Positions 40,801 through 54,150 of a stretch of 64,000 nucleotides of DNA are shown piece after piece (position 1 is the stretch's first letter; the number at the start of each line of letters is the position of its first letter). Source of the DNA: Fasciolopsis buskii. Taxonomy: Eukaryota > Platyhelminthes > Trematoda > Plagiorchiida > Fasciolidae. The stretch is from positions 20,558 to 84,557 of the forward strand of contig LUCM01004353.1 in assembly GCA_008360955.1 (NCBI GenBank), given 5' to 3'. The notes beneath the pieces were generated by a model. The model searched no databases. It was not told the origin of the DNA and saw only the letters and a list, made by a program, of their open reading frames with translations. Position numbers and translations under genes: made by a program.

Positions 40801-43100
40801 GGGCCTCGTGAGCTTCAAATATGTGAACTTCGATATGGAAAACCTAACTTCCCATTGCACGTGAGGATCTTTTCCACCGGGCAACATCAGTCAAAGAGGC
40901 CCTTCGAAACTACTAAAGAGACTAACACAAACAAGGAACCTCCAAATAACTCTTCAGCCTTCAAACGCATCCGTATAATTGGAGATGGGTGTCTCCGGTT
41001 TCAAGTCGATCACTCGCTCTGAACGCGTCTCACGTAGTCTCTTCTGAAGATGTCCTACGCAATGTCTTTCAGTGGCGGAGGTGTTCTTACTAAAGTGCGA
41101 GGCGAAGACATATGTCTGGCGCCTTCGGGGGGGGGGCGGGTCATTAATTTTTGGTAGTCAGTTTAGAGGGAAAAGATAAATCCTGATTCCAAACCAACTA
41201 TGGGGAGAATACAATGCATAAGGCTGTGTGCTCACCCGCCTCTCTGGCGGAGGAGTGTACTGGGCACCTAGGATGCCTAGCCCGATCTGATGAGTGCATG
41301 AACTGGAAAATCAGTGGGTTACGCGAGCCTCAAATCTTCCTGCTGCCTCGTAGGTTCAAAATCTTGGAGTGGGGTCTTTTAAGTGAACTCTACCTCGGTT
41401 TGGGTGACCGGGTAGTATCAAACACTCAGAGGAATATTGGGTCCCGATAGATAAACAATGATATGGAATGGAAAAAATAAAACGCACGATCAACTCTGCA
41501 CGTTGTTTCTTTTTCTTTCTTCTTTTCCGCTCATTGTTTTCGTCTTTCAACATGATTCCGACGACACGTGATCCATAGCCAAGTTTGGGGCAGATATATG
41601 TATTTATTTTGAAATATCTTAAAAATTCTCATTGTCAAATTAGTCCCTGAGATGATTTTTTAGTCTTTGTAGGTGTAGAATTTTGCCTCCTCAGAAAATC
41701 TTTGATAGCTTGCCGAATGTGCCCTACATCCACTGCATGTGGCGGGTGAAAAAATAGAATGCCGTGCATGAGCTATTCGTAAATCTCAGGCTCTCCAAAA
41801 TCGCAACAGAAGATCACGTTCTTTCGTGGAAATAACTGAATGCAGTGGGTATGCTGCGAATGCAAATCCCCTACAGGCATACTAGTTGAAAATTTTGAAG
41901 GATATGTCGGTGATTTTAGGAACATTCTATGGGCCCAATAAGATAGCTGATGAATTCCTGAATTGAAGAAGGCTTTGAAACAAGCTTACCCCATAAAGTA
42001 CGAAAAAAGAACAGCAAGACAAAGACTACTATAAATCAGCGTCAAAGTCAAGACAGTGCTTAATAAAGCTAGTTTAAAACGACCAATGTCATGAACGTTC
42101 TTACAGCACAAACTCTAATAAAAGGAAGAAGGTTCCCGTGCAATTCACAGCGTCGAAAGACAGCAGCTGCGGAAAGACAAATGGGCCTCGAAGATAACAA
42201 GTGGAAATAAGGATACTGTCGGTGCAGCCTCAGAAGCTTCTGCCTGAAAGTAGGCCCCACACTAATACAAGCAGAAAGATTTCACTAACGGACCAGGAGA
42301 CGTCAGTTGTCAGCGAAGCTAGACGAAGTATTGATAGCAGACGGGCAAGTGATGTATTGCATGAAGCAGGTATAATGCACACCACAGTTGCCAAGCGGGT
42401 GCACAAAGTAGGACCATGGGCACAATCCAGATCAGGAATTCAGTGGGTCCAGTTTGAGCCAATGTTATTTGAACTTCTAAGTGTTGCTTTACAGGACTAG
42501 TAGTTGAGCCGAGTAGAAGGAATACTAATTCGTATATCTGGAGGTCATGGCATAGTTTTTGATATCTTCAAAATGAGATTATTGTTTCATGTGGTTAAAT
42601 AGTTAATGGTCACCTCGGGACCGATAGTTGAGATCTAAGATATGCTACCTTCAAAGAGAGCGAGGCACAAAGGTAGCCATCTCTGAATACACCACCCTGC
42701 GGTGATAAAAAGAGATAAACCAGAAGACAACGAACAGGATAATTATAATGAGCACGAGAAATATACCTCAGTGAAAGGCGAAAGTACTTCTAAAGAAACT
42801 AAATGGAATGCATCAAATAGGCCGGAAGACGGCAAAGTCGGCACACCGGTGCGGACGTTTAGAGAAATCAACAAGTGAAACCAAAAAACAATAATTACTC
42901 ACATACTTCGCCTTATGCAAGACACAAACTAAAGGATGTATTGATACTTGTCCCAAGTAGGCCGTAGTATTATGCGTAAATTCATACCATGCAAGTAGCA
43001 TATTCGTGAAAATGAGGAGTACCCACTAGAGTTTAGGGCCTTTTCCTTTTATCTGTTTACTTCCTTCAATAATGAAATAACAATGTATGTTCTTCAGGAA
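37818..43100. other. No recognised gene; a few smooth open stretches
   Basis: No family match. Open stretches worth noting are 39609-39842 (-), 40036-40254 (-), 40332-40577 (+) and 41214-41450 (+). At 41129-41140 there is a G-rich run. A minus-strand stretch at 42813-43001 vaguely resembles a retroelement integrase end but is too weak to call. Confidence 0.4.
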
Positions 43101-43127
43101 GAGGTCCGAGGGAAGCCGGGAGCTGTC

Positions 43128-43205
43128 AAGTGGAGAGGATTCGAACCCGCGGCCTGCATGTCCAAACGCCACGACTTTATCCGCTTCATCACTACCGGTC
43201 TCAGA
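43128..43205 (-). repeat. tRNA-like SINE head
   Basis: The minus strand has B box GCGGGTTCGAATCCTC (43152-43137). About 50 bases before it GGTAGTGATGAAGCGGATAA resembles a degenerate A box. The stems do not fold as a full tRNA by eye. Confidence 0.5.
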
Positions 43206-43519
43206 CACGTGACTATCTGAATATGATCATACTCCGCAGGAAGTGCAGCAACTGCCCCTAATCTATTTTCAGGACAGGTGTAATACAGTACCGAGAGGTT
43301 TAATGTATCTGCTTACTTAGGAAGTCCTGGTACTCAGAACATATCAGGATAGATTGCTTACTCCAAACAATCAGCTTCATGAAGCAAACGATGAAGAAAA
43401 TGACTACCTTATGTGTTCACAGAAGCTTGGACGTTGATTCTGAACAAGACTTGTCAGAGCAACTTGCAAAGAATGTTAACTCCCCGTTGACAGTTGGTGA
43501 GTTCAATCCGTAGGATTGT

Positions 43520-43695
43520 GAATGATATAATGTTATTATTACATCGTCGTTGGTAATGCGCCAACATTTCGACTTCCGTGGGTAGTCTTTCTCAAGGCGT
43601 TTGATTGTAAAACGCCTTGAAAAAGACTATCCACGGTATTCGAAACGTTGGCGCACTGCATCTACCAACAACGCTGTTATTAACACTATATCATT
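43520..43695. repeat. Fold-back element with 80-base arms
   Basis: Left arm 43520-43602 and right arm 43610-43695 are inverted copies (GAATGATATA...TCAAGGCGTTT against AAACGCCTTGA...TATATCATTC). The loop is only 7 bases (43603-43609), and the arms differ by several mismatches and small gaps. It codes for nothing visible. A single-arm relative lies at 27245-27330, so this is a dispersed family, possibly a MITE-like or dimeric SINE-like unit. Confidence 0.75.
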
Positions 43696-44029
43696 CGGAA
43701 TTAAAACCAATACATGTAGCATCGACGTTTTGATGCACTCCTTACGTCATTTGGTCCTGATATCAACCTGTATGACATTGATTAAACAATTCATGATTGC
43801 TTAAGGAAGTTCAAAAAGTGTTCTTAGATCAAATCCAGCAAAAGCCGCTTTTTTAAAATACTAGATTTGGAACATGACCCACTAGTCTTCGTGGAAATTT
43901 CGGTAGAGTGAACACGGTGGAACATGTCACGGCTGCTGAGCAGCTTAACTGGAGGACAAATGGTAATAACAAAGTAGTAGTGATGCGGGGAAAAATAAAA
44001 TCCCGTCTTATATGACTGTAGGACAGGTT

Positions 44030-46190
44030 TGACCGATTACAGGAGAATAGAAACAGGCATGTTGTGTTGGCACACGGGAGCAGTAGGTAGAACAATTAAG
44101 GAGATAAGCAAAGCTTGACGAAGCTACGAAGCAGCCAAAAGTGGAAGAGCCTGGAGATATTATGAAAAGCATAACAGAGTAGCTGTAAGCACCAGCGGAA
44201 AGCAGAGATTATATCTATATTTCTTCTGAATGCGGAAGCTAAACAGAACCCAAAGGGGCATTTTCGCTAAGTCCAGTCAAAATTTTTGCTCCGAAATGCA
44301 GCGGGGATTTTATAATTAGAAAGTGGTACGGGATGTTCTAGGGTGATCACGGTAAAATGGATACCCTCAGTTTGTGCTTCAGTAGTGTAGGGAGAAAGGA
44401 TAACAGACAGCAGGTGAAGTTTGGTGCTGCAACATTAAAAGTAGTCCCAGAAATAATAATAATCGAAGGTGCCATACTAAGAACATTAGTGTTTAAAAAC
44501 AAGTGACTCGGCGGGGTCAGACAGTATAAACCGATCCGTGTTCATATCTCTGACAGCGGTAGTCCATTTTGAATCAAGGTGTAACATCTTTAAACCAGAA
44601 GGAGGTGGTGACAGTTTTCATTCAAAATGGTGGTTCATGGCCAATGAGGAATTACCTCCTTGCAAGCCCCGTCTCTAATCATCTGATGAGCAATCTCCTG
44701 ATGTGTAAAGTATATGAGTTCTTAAATAGAAATCCACGTTTCTCAAATCTCATACTTTTACTAGACAAATTCTTGGTCATGCTAGATGAGAAAAGTGCCG
44801 TAGCAGATCCTAATCCTGACCTAAACAAGGGAATTGACTCAGCCAGTCATCAAGTTTTGGTTAAAAGATGCTATTCTGTGGAACAGTTGATCAGCTCTAT
44901 AAATGGTTAGCGTATTCCGGAGATGAACGTTCTGCCTTCTGGTGGAAAAAGGGAATTCAGATATACTGCGGGTCACCAGTGGTGAGCAGCATGCTTCGGT
45001 TGCAGGATTTCTTTTCCTTCTCTAAATTATAAGTTTGATCATTGAATTATCACTGATGCTTTTAAAATCTGTAGATGACGTGGAAGTTTTGAGTACGGAG
45101 GAACGAAGTGAACTAACCATGGACATATACAGAGTAATGATATGAATATGCAGTGGATTATCCTTTTACATGCTAAATGCAATCACTTACTGACTGAATT
45201 CTCAGGAGGAGTAAAAGTGTCGGGGAGACTGAGTCCCTAGCTAAAACCAGCTTTTGAAAAATACTGATAACAAACGAACAAATTCTTTCTACCATCTAAT
45301 TTTAAGCCCAACATCGCTTTTGTGAAATTTACTTCACTGTGCTTGTTTTGGCTGACCGGAAATCTATAGAATTCCACTTGCGCGGCGTCTTCGAGAACGC
45401 TAGCTTTTGAACCATTCACATCGCTCCGCTTTTTCGGTTATGATTTGCCTTTGCACGTTTTGTCGTGTTGATGTTATTTCAACTCCAAGATATGCGTAAT
45501 GCATTCTTCGCATCTGGTCGTTGAATTCAGTCTTTGCTGTCCTGTTCACTGAGGGAGTTTTGCCAGTTGGTGATTCAAAGTTTGATAGGAGACATATTCA
45601 CTATTAGGAAAGCGGACGCTTTCCGTGGGCCGTCCGTAGCTGAAGTGACCAACGAGACAGTATTCCTTGGGGTAATAATGATAGCTGACTTCCAGTGAGC
45701 TGAACGGTACAACCTGAACCCCAAGTGATCAAAAAAGAATTTTTCGGTTGTTTTCTACAGGAAGTTGGGCGTGCATGCACCGCTGTAGGAAGCCGCAGCT
45801 AGACGACACATAGAATGCTGCGTTCAGACATGAGGACCACTCTTCTAGAAAGAAATTTCTCTTCTGGAGAACCTACAGCTCTACGCTATGCTTGAGCTCT
45901 AGGGCCAGCAAGATAAGACATGAGTACAGGTAACACGTAATGAGACCTCTCTCATTAGAAAACAGAAGACTGCAAGGGAGCTTAACTGATCTACTCAAAA
46001 TACTGCGAGACCTAACAAGTACGAGTAAAGCGCTTTCTTTGGACAGGCTATCGATCAGTGAACAAAAAGGAGTAAAATGTGAAAGCCAAGTTCGAGATTT
46101 TTTGTGAAAGTTAACGCCTTGTAACGGAGTAGTGCGACTTTGGAAGATGCTAACTGATGCGCAAATGGACTCAAAATTTCAACTTGTATA
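44030..46190 (+). mobile_element. CR1/Jockey-group LINE, RT to C-terminus, decayed
   Basis: At 44569-44910 one open frame of 113 codons matches the start of a LINE RT. It has an FKNG-like box (FIQNGGSWPMRNYLLASPVS), then LLLDKFLVMLDEKSAV and DLNKGIDSASHQVL in place of DFSKAFDSVSH, so the motif A Asp is shifted or lost. Near 45640 FLGVIMIADF corresponds to YLGV. From 45790 the frames read ARRHIECCVQT, KEISLLENLQLYAM, LENRRLQGSLTDLLKIL and, near the end, VVRLWKMLTD, the usual LINE C-terminus. A lysine-rich pre-RT block (RSYEAAKSGRAWRYYEKHN) lies near 44130. The YADD region between is not recognisable. Confidence 0.65.
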
Positions 46191-49100
46191 AGAAATTGCA
46201 GAATATGGTGTGGGATGAGATGGTTCCGGAGACGAAATACTGACTGTGGTGGCTCATTATGACAAATTTGTATGCATCAGTCACTACAGCTGCTTTTGCT
46301 TACAGATTTAAATGCTATGGGACGTGACTATCAGGTTCTTCTCTCCTCCTGAAGATTAGGAGAAGTCTATCTACTAACTTTTCAACCACATCTGAACGTC
46401 AGATCACAGTGTTCGAGAAAACAAAGGAGTGATTCAGCCGAGAAGGGTATAGTCTTTCTGCCAAATTTAAGGCAAACAGTTGCGAGTATCGTTTGTGTGG
46501 ATTTGCAGCATTCCATCAGTCACCCAAACGAAGTCACTTTCTTTAAGTTCGTCAAAGTCTGTCAGGGCACCTCCCTTCTGGCAATGAATTCTTGTTGGCG
46601 GAGAGCTGTTCAGCTGTGCTGAATGAGTCAACAAAGTGTCCAGTTAGCGGTTTAGGTGAACGTGTAGCACTTGTATTCAAATGGCCGCATTTTGGTTGTC
46701 TGATTAGTAGTTTCGTAATAGAACCATGAAATTATTAATTTTTAGCAGGTTCCGATTCCCGTTTTCTAATTGAGATCTTAATCCACCCAGAGTCTGCTGA
46801 TGTTTTAAGTCAACTTGACTTTGGTGCATTTCCTTATCTCTTTGCCCCACGATTAATGAGCGAAAATATCGGCACTCATTTTCATCTGTATCAGAGGTGA
46901 AATATTTACACCCGAACAGGCTACCTCTTCCATCCTAAATTTTAATACTGAGAGACTCCACCCTTAATGCCGCGGACAAATCCCATGAAGTCAGCTTACA
47001 TTCGGTAGTTACACCAGATTTGCGTACGCATTTTGTCGCAAGTTTTGTCACTTAATCATTGTGACCTGCCGTTTTGAGCAGGTCTATCCAAAATGTACCA
47101 GCATACATTTAGTTCCGATTGCGCAGTCATTAGATGGTATTTTTGCTGAAAGGCTGGAGCATGTCCATGCGAAACAATGATAAAGTTCGATTTCAGAGCT
47201 TTCACAGTCCCTTTGACCTATTCAGTTTTCCCATTCCTTTTAATCACCTGTATATATTTTGTGCTAATGGTTTGCGAGAACAGGCTGTGAATGCTTCCAT
47301 CAATAAAATTAGTTGTAAATGGTCCCAATGTGTCACAAGCATGTAATTGCCCCATTATTTGGAAAGTAAAAAATGTTTTCGCAAAGTGCAGGCGATTCGT
47401 TACGATATTACTTTGGCTACAAAATTTACAACGGATTGTTTCAGATTTACTTAATCTTGTCCTTTCCTGATGCTGACTCAGTTGCTGTGATTCAGCGACT
47501 CAGTTACTAACTAGTCAATGGCGTAAAAGTGAAATGACCTTGGTTGACATCATTCGCCAATTACCAGCGGCAGTTTTTAGACGGAGAAGAACGGCTGGAC
47601 TACACACCAATCTTCGAATTTCGAAGAGCTATCACAGCCGTCGGTATTCACTTAATGGTAAGTTTTGATAACATTAAAGATGTGCTGTTTCAAAGAGCTT
47701 CTTCGAAATCCGGTGGATCTTCGGAGAAAAGGGTGACCATGAATATCTTTTCCCGGAGATGCTTAACCAGCAAGAGTTATGCACTTGATTATGACGTTTA
47801 TCGATTAGGTTACCAGTGCAAATATCATCCGAGGACAGTGTTATTGAACTACTAATCGCTCAAATTAATCTTCAAAAATCCCAAGCTTCCACAACCAAAC
47901 TTCTTATATGTATGTTGGATGATAGTGTAGTATCATCCGGGTGAGTCGACTGCATTCACATCGGTGGGTTATCCAGCTAGCAAAATAATCTGGGGAGCCT
48001 TAATCAATCTAACTAAAGGAACTATCAGGAGGATGGCGCCATCGTGGCAAGTTCCAATTAATGAATGGTGCTTATTCTTGCGGTCACCATTTACCTTCAT
48101 CGAAAACGTCCAAAAAGACATCAGAGATTCCCAACGAATGGACACTACTTCATGAAGAAGTTAGCTGTTTCTGACGCCTCAGGCCACTTAGAGCATTTGC
48201 TTTCCGATCTCGATTAATTATGAAGCCTTGTTGAGTCAGTCAGCAAGAAACTTGACATGTAACAGAGGTCTCAGAGCCCGACAGCCTAATACCAATCGAT
48301 GTTCTCCAACACCGAGGAGGAGTTGACGCGTGGCGAATTGGACCGGAAGAGAGTCAGCAACTACCGTGATAGTGAGCTACATAATTTCAGTGCTCTTCAT
48401 ATGCAAGGGCTCTTAAACGGTTTATATGAGAAGACCTGAGTACGGCTGGGAAAAGGATGGCGACTTCCATCCTGGACGAATAACTGGCATGATGACAGAC
48501 AAGTTAGACTCACGTATTCTAGTATGCATCGACGAGCGCACTATAATACATTGGCTTACCGATGCATGGGATCCCATTACAGCTGGAAGATCAAAAAGGA
48601 GCCTAATGGCAATGACAGATAACGCTAACTCTGGGCGACTTATTCTGGTGACTAAATATTTGCGTCAGATCTACGAAATTAGTTTATGGTAGAGGGGCAA
48701 GATTTGCACAATGCAGTGAGTCTCCATTTGCTTAGTTTCATTGGAGACTATGCTACGAAGCCATTTAAAACTCATTTACAGAGGCGTCGGGATCCTGTTT
48801 TCTTTATGATGTTGCATAAATACACTGGATTTTTGTAACTACTTTTCCCTTTTTAGCTCGCTGCTTTGGGGCGCATGCAGCTTCAAAGCACAATTTCGTA
48901 CCACCTTGACTAGTATCGGGGCACATTAACTGTACTCAGTATATTGCCGCCAATAGTTTGGAAATTTTTCCGTCAAGTTCCAGAATCATCAGCTTTTTGA
49001 GCAACGAGTTTGTTGGCAGTTGTAGTCAGTTAACACATATCAAGCAGTAATAGAACTAGCTTTGCAGTAGTCCAAGTGATCTCAAACAAGAAGCGTCTCG

Positions 49101-50250
49101 TTTTTCGTCTGCCCAAGGTCTGCCCACCCGGAGGAGCAGGGCAGTCCAAAAATACCGGGTTTTGCCTAATTTTTAAGAATCCAAAAAGTTCCTGGCTGTT
49201 CCCGGATCCCCTTTGCTACTCGGCAATGATGTAGATTTTTAATGCACTTCCAGGCAGTACAACTTGGATCGGCAATGCTCCAAAATGCAAGGTCAGCGCT
49301 CGGATACTGACTGGCCCGCAATTTATTGGAAAACTATTAGCCTAATAGAGCTAAGCAAATTTCGTACTTTCTACCAGTGTGCCCCTTGACCACTGAGCTT
49401 TTGGAAGAGGTGCGGTGCATATCCTGTCTTCCAAGAACCAACGAAATTAATCGGCGTCATCAATACCGGTTTTAACCACACCATGATGGAATTATTCTTG
49501 AGGTAGCACTTAGCCTTAGGGTTTTGACGCAAGATTATGTTTACTTACCTGGGATGCTTTATTGTCCCATGAATGATCATTATAAGAATGAGTTGGTTAA
49601 CCACGTGGATACGCACTACCAAGTCAGATTGAGTCCTATAAGTAAAATATAAATAACTGAGGGGACCAGGAATACGGAAAGTTGCAGAATTATTCTGGTC
49701 AGTAGGCAGTCACGTAATATTGGTGTAGGCCTATTTAAAGATGATCACCTGGTAACAATGGCCAGTTAATCGCTTGCAGCGGTTGCTCAATAATAAAGAT
49801 GTGCCTGGAGAAGTTTATCGTTATTCGGAAACCTGGTATCTCCATTAATTTGTAACTAATTTCGGTACAGCCAATGATGAGGAGAGCCACTTTTAGTTGA
49901 AGTGCATCAATGCGTGCTTAGGTTTCGATTGCCAAAACTATGCGATTGAAGGTAAACCATATTGTTTTGTTCGCCCAAATGGTCTCAACTATATCCTGTT
50001 AGTTTAACTCGTTGATGTATTCATCCAATAATGAATTTGACTATAAACCGCTTTTCGTTTTATTTACACAGCTTTCGTGATTGAAAAATGAAGGAGAAGT
50101 AGGTAGAAAAATGTGGATATAAATAGAACCATCCGCTGCCAATTTTAGAAAAGTTTATAAACCAATACATGTGCACATATGTGTACATACATGTGTAACC
50201 ACCGAACTGGAACAATGGTGCCGCTTGTAAGGAGTAATCCGATATGCTGC
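46191..50250. other. No recognised gene
   Basis: Several plus-strand frames of 60-103 codons (47544-47855, 47964-48155, 48426-48692) follow one another but do not join with clear splice sites, and no domain is visible. Confidence 0.45.
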
Positions 50251-50269
50251 TGTTCCAGTTGCAGTAACC

Positions 50270-51750
50270 AGAAATGTTGAAAATTGTGTGAAACAGATAA
50301 CTGCCGCACTGATGGTCAAGGGAATTAGAAGTCCGGTGACGCCCTGATTGACCTTGGTGCAGGAAATCCTACTCTTTTGTTTTTGGTGATCTTTCCCTTC
50401 ATTTTATAATGTAACAGCACTCCCACCATAGAGCGAGTGATATGTATTATATGAAATGGGTCGAGGACACGTAACCAAAGGTCGAAAGCTTCCTCAAAGA
50501 ATGTGGTAAGCTACTATTTTCATCAGAAATGTGCAATCCCTAGCTTATACTTCTTACAAGGTTTCTACTAGCAAATCACTTGTCTGCCTATTTGTTGTTC
50601 ACGAAATGCTCAATAATTTGAGTTGTTCGCATCGCAGCGATTGCTGGAACATCCCAGTCAGCACAGCGGGCGCTAAGCCATCCCAAAACAGTCCTCTAGG
50701 GAACAGATTTAAAAAATGAAATTAGTAGAATGTTTCGATGGAATTATTAACAAGCCCATAAACTGACGATCTCCGGCGTCGGGTTCTCACGGCCGGCCGA
50801 AGTAAGAGGAAAATCAACGAATTTGTTCCTTAGTCATCACCGTTAACTTTTTGATGTAAATGGTGATGACTTTCTATTATTGTATGCAGCGACAGTACTC
50901 TCCAGTATTTGTATGGTAGCACTTACGCTTCCTACGGAATCAATGGCAGACATGCCATCATACATCTATCTCTGACTGTTCACGACACTGTAGATAAATG
51001 CATCGAACCTCAGTTTCGTTTGGTAATTCTATCTCGCACCACTAACTTGCCATCAGCAGCCATTCATATCATAACTGTGATCAGCCTATGGTTTCCACCC
51101 TGTTGGGTTGTCCATCGGGGTAACATGGGCCAAAAATGCATCGTGTCAATTATTTCTGGATACATTTACTGAAAATGGTCGGTACAACAGTCCGAAACCA
51201 TTAGTGCGGCACCATTCAAGTCGTCCACAAAATAATCCAAGGCTGGAGTAATTGTTGTTTCCGAAATTGCGTATATGGTTCTATTAAGCCATGCAGCTGT
51301 GGCTGAGAGTCGAAATGCAAGATGTGGAAAGGAATTATTTGCCTTGCGGAAACGGACCAAATTGCCGAAGACATTTTAAGGAATGGAATATACAGCTGGG
51401 CAATTTGTTCGGATTATAAAGTCAACTAAAAGCCAAAAAACCTGCGCATTATGATTGAGCCTTAGGTTGTATTACGAAATCTATTAGAGTTTACAGCGAA
51501 ACTCTCAAGAGGCGTAGGGAACTCAACATTTGGCGATGAAATTTGGGACGTCCTTCGCCATTTAATGACTGCATTAGTTCCGGAACAGCTGGAAATGAAA
51601 GGTGTCCAATGGAAAACTGCTCCCTCTGGCGCAGAAGTTTAAGCGTGGGTAACTGGAAATTTTAGATTTATCCAGAAATGCAATCTTGCCAGGCACGCAG
51701 TTCAAAAAGTTGCATGGAATACAGGCTGAGGTTTGCAGAAATTTTTAGAA
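50270..51750 (+). mobile_element. Possible LTR-retroelement relic
   Basis: Near 50300, ITAALMVKGIRS followed in a shifted frame by DALIDLGAGNPTL resembles a retroviral-type protease (ALIDTGA, with Thr replaced by Leu). Near 51590, MKGVQWKTAPSGAE resembles the W-x-x-x-P-x-APH stretch of BEL/Pao integrases. Both matches are short and no RT lies between, so the call is tentative. Confidence 0.3.
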
Positions 51751-53204
51751 TTTTTTCAAGGTTATAGCTATTCCGTAATATCCGAAGTTTTCTGTAAGTG
51801 GTTATTGGATGCCACTTGTGATTGCATGCTTAGTAATTCATCGTGACCTAGTCTATCCAGTAAGTTATAGTCAATTTTGATAATTTTATTATCATACATG
51901 GTCTATCAGTTTCTACTGGCATTCTGACTAGACCCAAGAGGCAAACATGATAAGACAGGACTCTGAATTTAAAAGGGAGAAGACTGTCATGAAAAGTGGT
52001 AAGGCATCCTGAAATAACGGAAGATGTAGGCAGAACATGATTGATGATAGAATCTAGTGCAAACATTGGTTCCACCGGTCGTGCTAGAATAGGATAAAAG
52101 GGTTTTCAGGATGAGAAAAGCACATGCACCTTATGTGGACCTGCTCAAATTTTAAGTCCACAAAGATCCTAATCGGATTGGGCGAGCTGAGACTCGCGGA
52201 CAGTAGTGAAACGGAACATAAAATCCTGGACTTATTCAAAGGAAGACTATGCCATTAAAAATAGCGGTTCTGGAAACAGCAACCAGCCTTCGGAGAACGT
52301 GAATGGGACGAAATGGGGAGAGTAAGTTCTTTCTTACGAAATCAGAAACAGATAGCGGGAAACAGAAGCATAGTGCTCCAGACTGGAGGAGTTGGAAAGT
52401 TGAAGGTGAGTGAGCAGGAGAAGGAAAGGTAAGTGGCTCTGGTATAAGCAAAGGAAAAGGTAGGCCGATTCAGAAGATATTTGCCAGGATGGAGGAAAAC
52501 GACATGTTAATAAAAGGCTTTCAATGGAGAATTAAACAGTCGGTCAGAAAATAGGTTAATTAAAAAATACTGGTAAGACTGCAACAGACAGAAATCGAAG
52601 TGTAGTTATTCAGATGAAGAAGGACAAGATGAGAATACCGCGTGCTCGGCTGGGTGAGGAACGTAGGGTTTTCTGAGCAAGTTACTTTGGAGAGGATTCT
52701 CAGGTTGGGTGGATGCAGGGGTGAATAACAAAGCACATAGAGATTACCAAGACCAGTGTTTGTACAGTTTACCAACAATGGACAGAGGAACCGAGCGTTA
52801 GAAGCCGCTGAGGAATGTAAGGAGAGGTCAAATGGACTGGTGATTTCAGAGAGAGATTACACCGTTGGGAGGAGACGAAAGAACCCAATAGTATAGTCAA
52901 CTCACAGGCTAGGGAGCTTGGGATCTCCGCGAATAGATAGCAAAAGGCAAGCGAGTCCAAAGCAGAGGGTGTAGAGATCATTACGGTAAACTCTATTCAA
53001 AGAAGAAAGGAGCTCAGGGGCGATGCAGAGCCAAAGGAAAGTACTGAGTTTACACTCGCCGGACCGAGAATAGAAAATTGGAGAGGCCAGACTGTACTAA
53101 ACAAAAGCGGGAGCACCCGTCTAATTTAAAGCTCGGGAGAACTCAAATGAGAATAAAGTCTCAGCACTCAGGGGTTTGGAAAAAAGCTGCTCATGGTGGG
53201 GTGC
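51751..53204. other. No recognised gene, possible LINE 5' region
   Basis: Purine-rich on the plus strand, with Lys/Glu/Arg-rich broken frames just before a LINE endonuclease. It may be the first ORF and leader of that LINE, but no domain supports this. Confidence 0.35.
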
Positions 53205-54150
53205 CGGTTGTGTACACAAAAACTTGCAATATACACAACAAGCAGAATGAACTCTCCAGCATATTCGAGACTGTTTGCGTCATAAAAATATGGTTATAGC
53301 CTGATAAAGTAGATAAACAAATTTTTAGGGATTTTTTCAATAGAGAAAGAACGGGAATAATGGGCCTAACGGTGGAGCAGTGTTATCAATAGTAGCAAAT
53401 AACACAGGAACAAAGGAAGAACGTGAACTGCGGTTACCCAGCATACAATTTAATAGTTGCATATTGTTGGAACTGAGGAGATCACTGCCAGTTGGTTGAT
53501 CATATAGAAGCCCGGCTGTTACGTTGCAGGGAGACAACGTCAATGCGGATAACCAGATAAACTATGCAGAATGATGGCATACTCAAAATGCGGGACTTTA
53601 ATGCTCCGGAGATGAACTGAAAATTGAAGGATACTTAGAAGGACCCCTTCGGAGGGGCATTGCATGAAATCTTGTATAGCTGCGGGCTCCTTCAGCATGT
53701 AATGGAAGAGATCCTATAAAAAGTTTACCAGGTTCTATCGGCATTGAACTTAGCAGTCTCCGAAAAATAGAACATAGAGGCGGTGCCCCTAGGAAGAAGA
53801 GATCATGTAGTACTGAGATTTAATCTGACAATAAAGTGATGCGAAAGGCCGGACAAGCTCCGAACGGTTGAGAAATTGAACTGTGAAAAGTATTAGAGAC
53901 TGACCAGGCAATGATATGGGACCAAACGGAAAAAGAAGTAGAGCAGTGGTGGGGGTAAATAAAAACCGATCTTATTAACCTCCGTAACGCATTTGCGATA
54001 AGATAACAAAAAAAGAAAAATGAAGAAATGGAAAGATAGAAGAATATAAAGCAATGAGAACATCAAATATTGCAATAGGCATGAAAACCCAGTTAAAGGA
54101 TGAAAGAAAGAAGCTTATCAAATAATTATAGGAGGCATTAATGAGCTTTG
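53205..54150 (+). mobile_element. CR1/Jockey-group LINE endonuclease, decayed
   Basis: NIHNKQNELSSIFETVCVIK and IWL match the opening N-x-x-S-[IL]-x-NK-x-[DE]-EL and TWL motifs of APE endonucleases. At 53585 comes MRDFNAPEMN (GDFNAPEIDW), then ALHEILYSCGLLQHVME, and near 53800 GRRDHVVLRFNLTI (the SDH motif with Ser replaced by Arg). It continues into the lysine-rich linker (KKRKMKKWK). Many stops. No RT follows. Confidence 0.7.

Noticed and set aside
42813..43001. Gypsy integrase C-terminal remnant on the minus strand
   Set aside because: Resemblance is limited to a few residues around FTHNTTAYLGQ, with no neighbouring pol domain.
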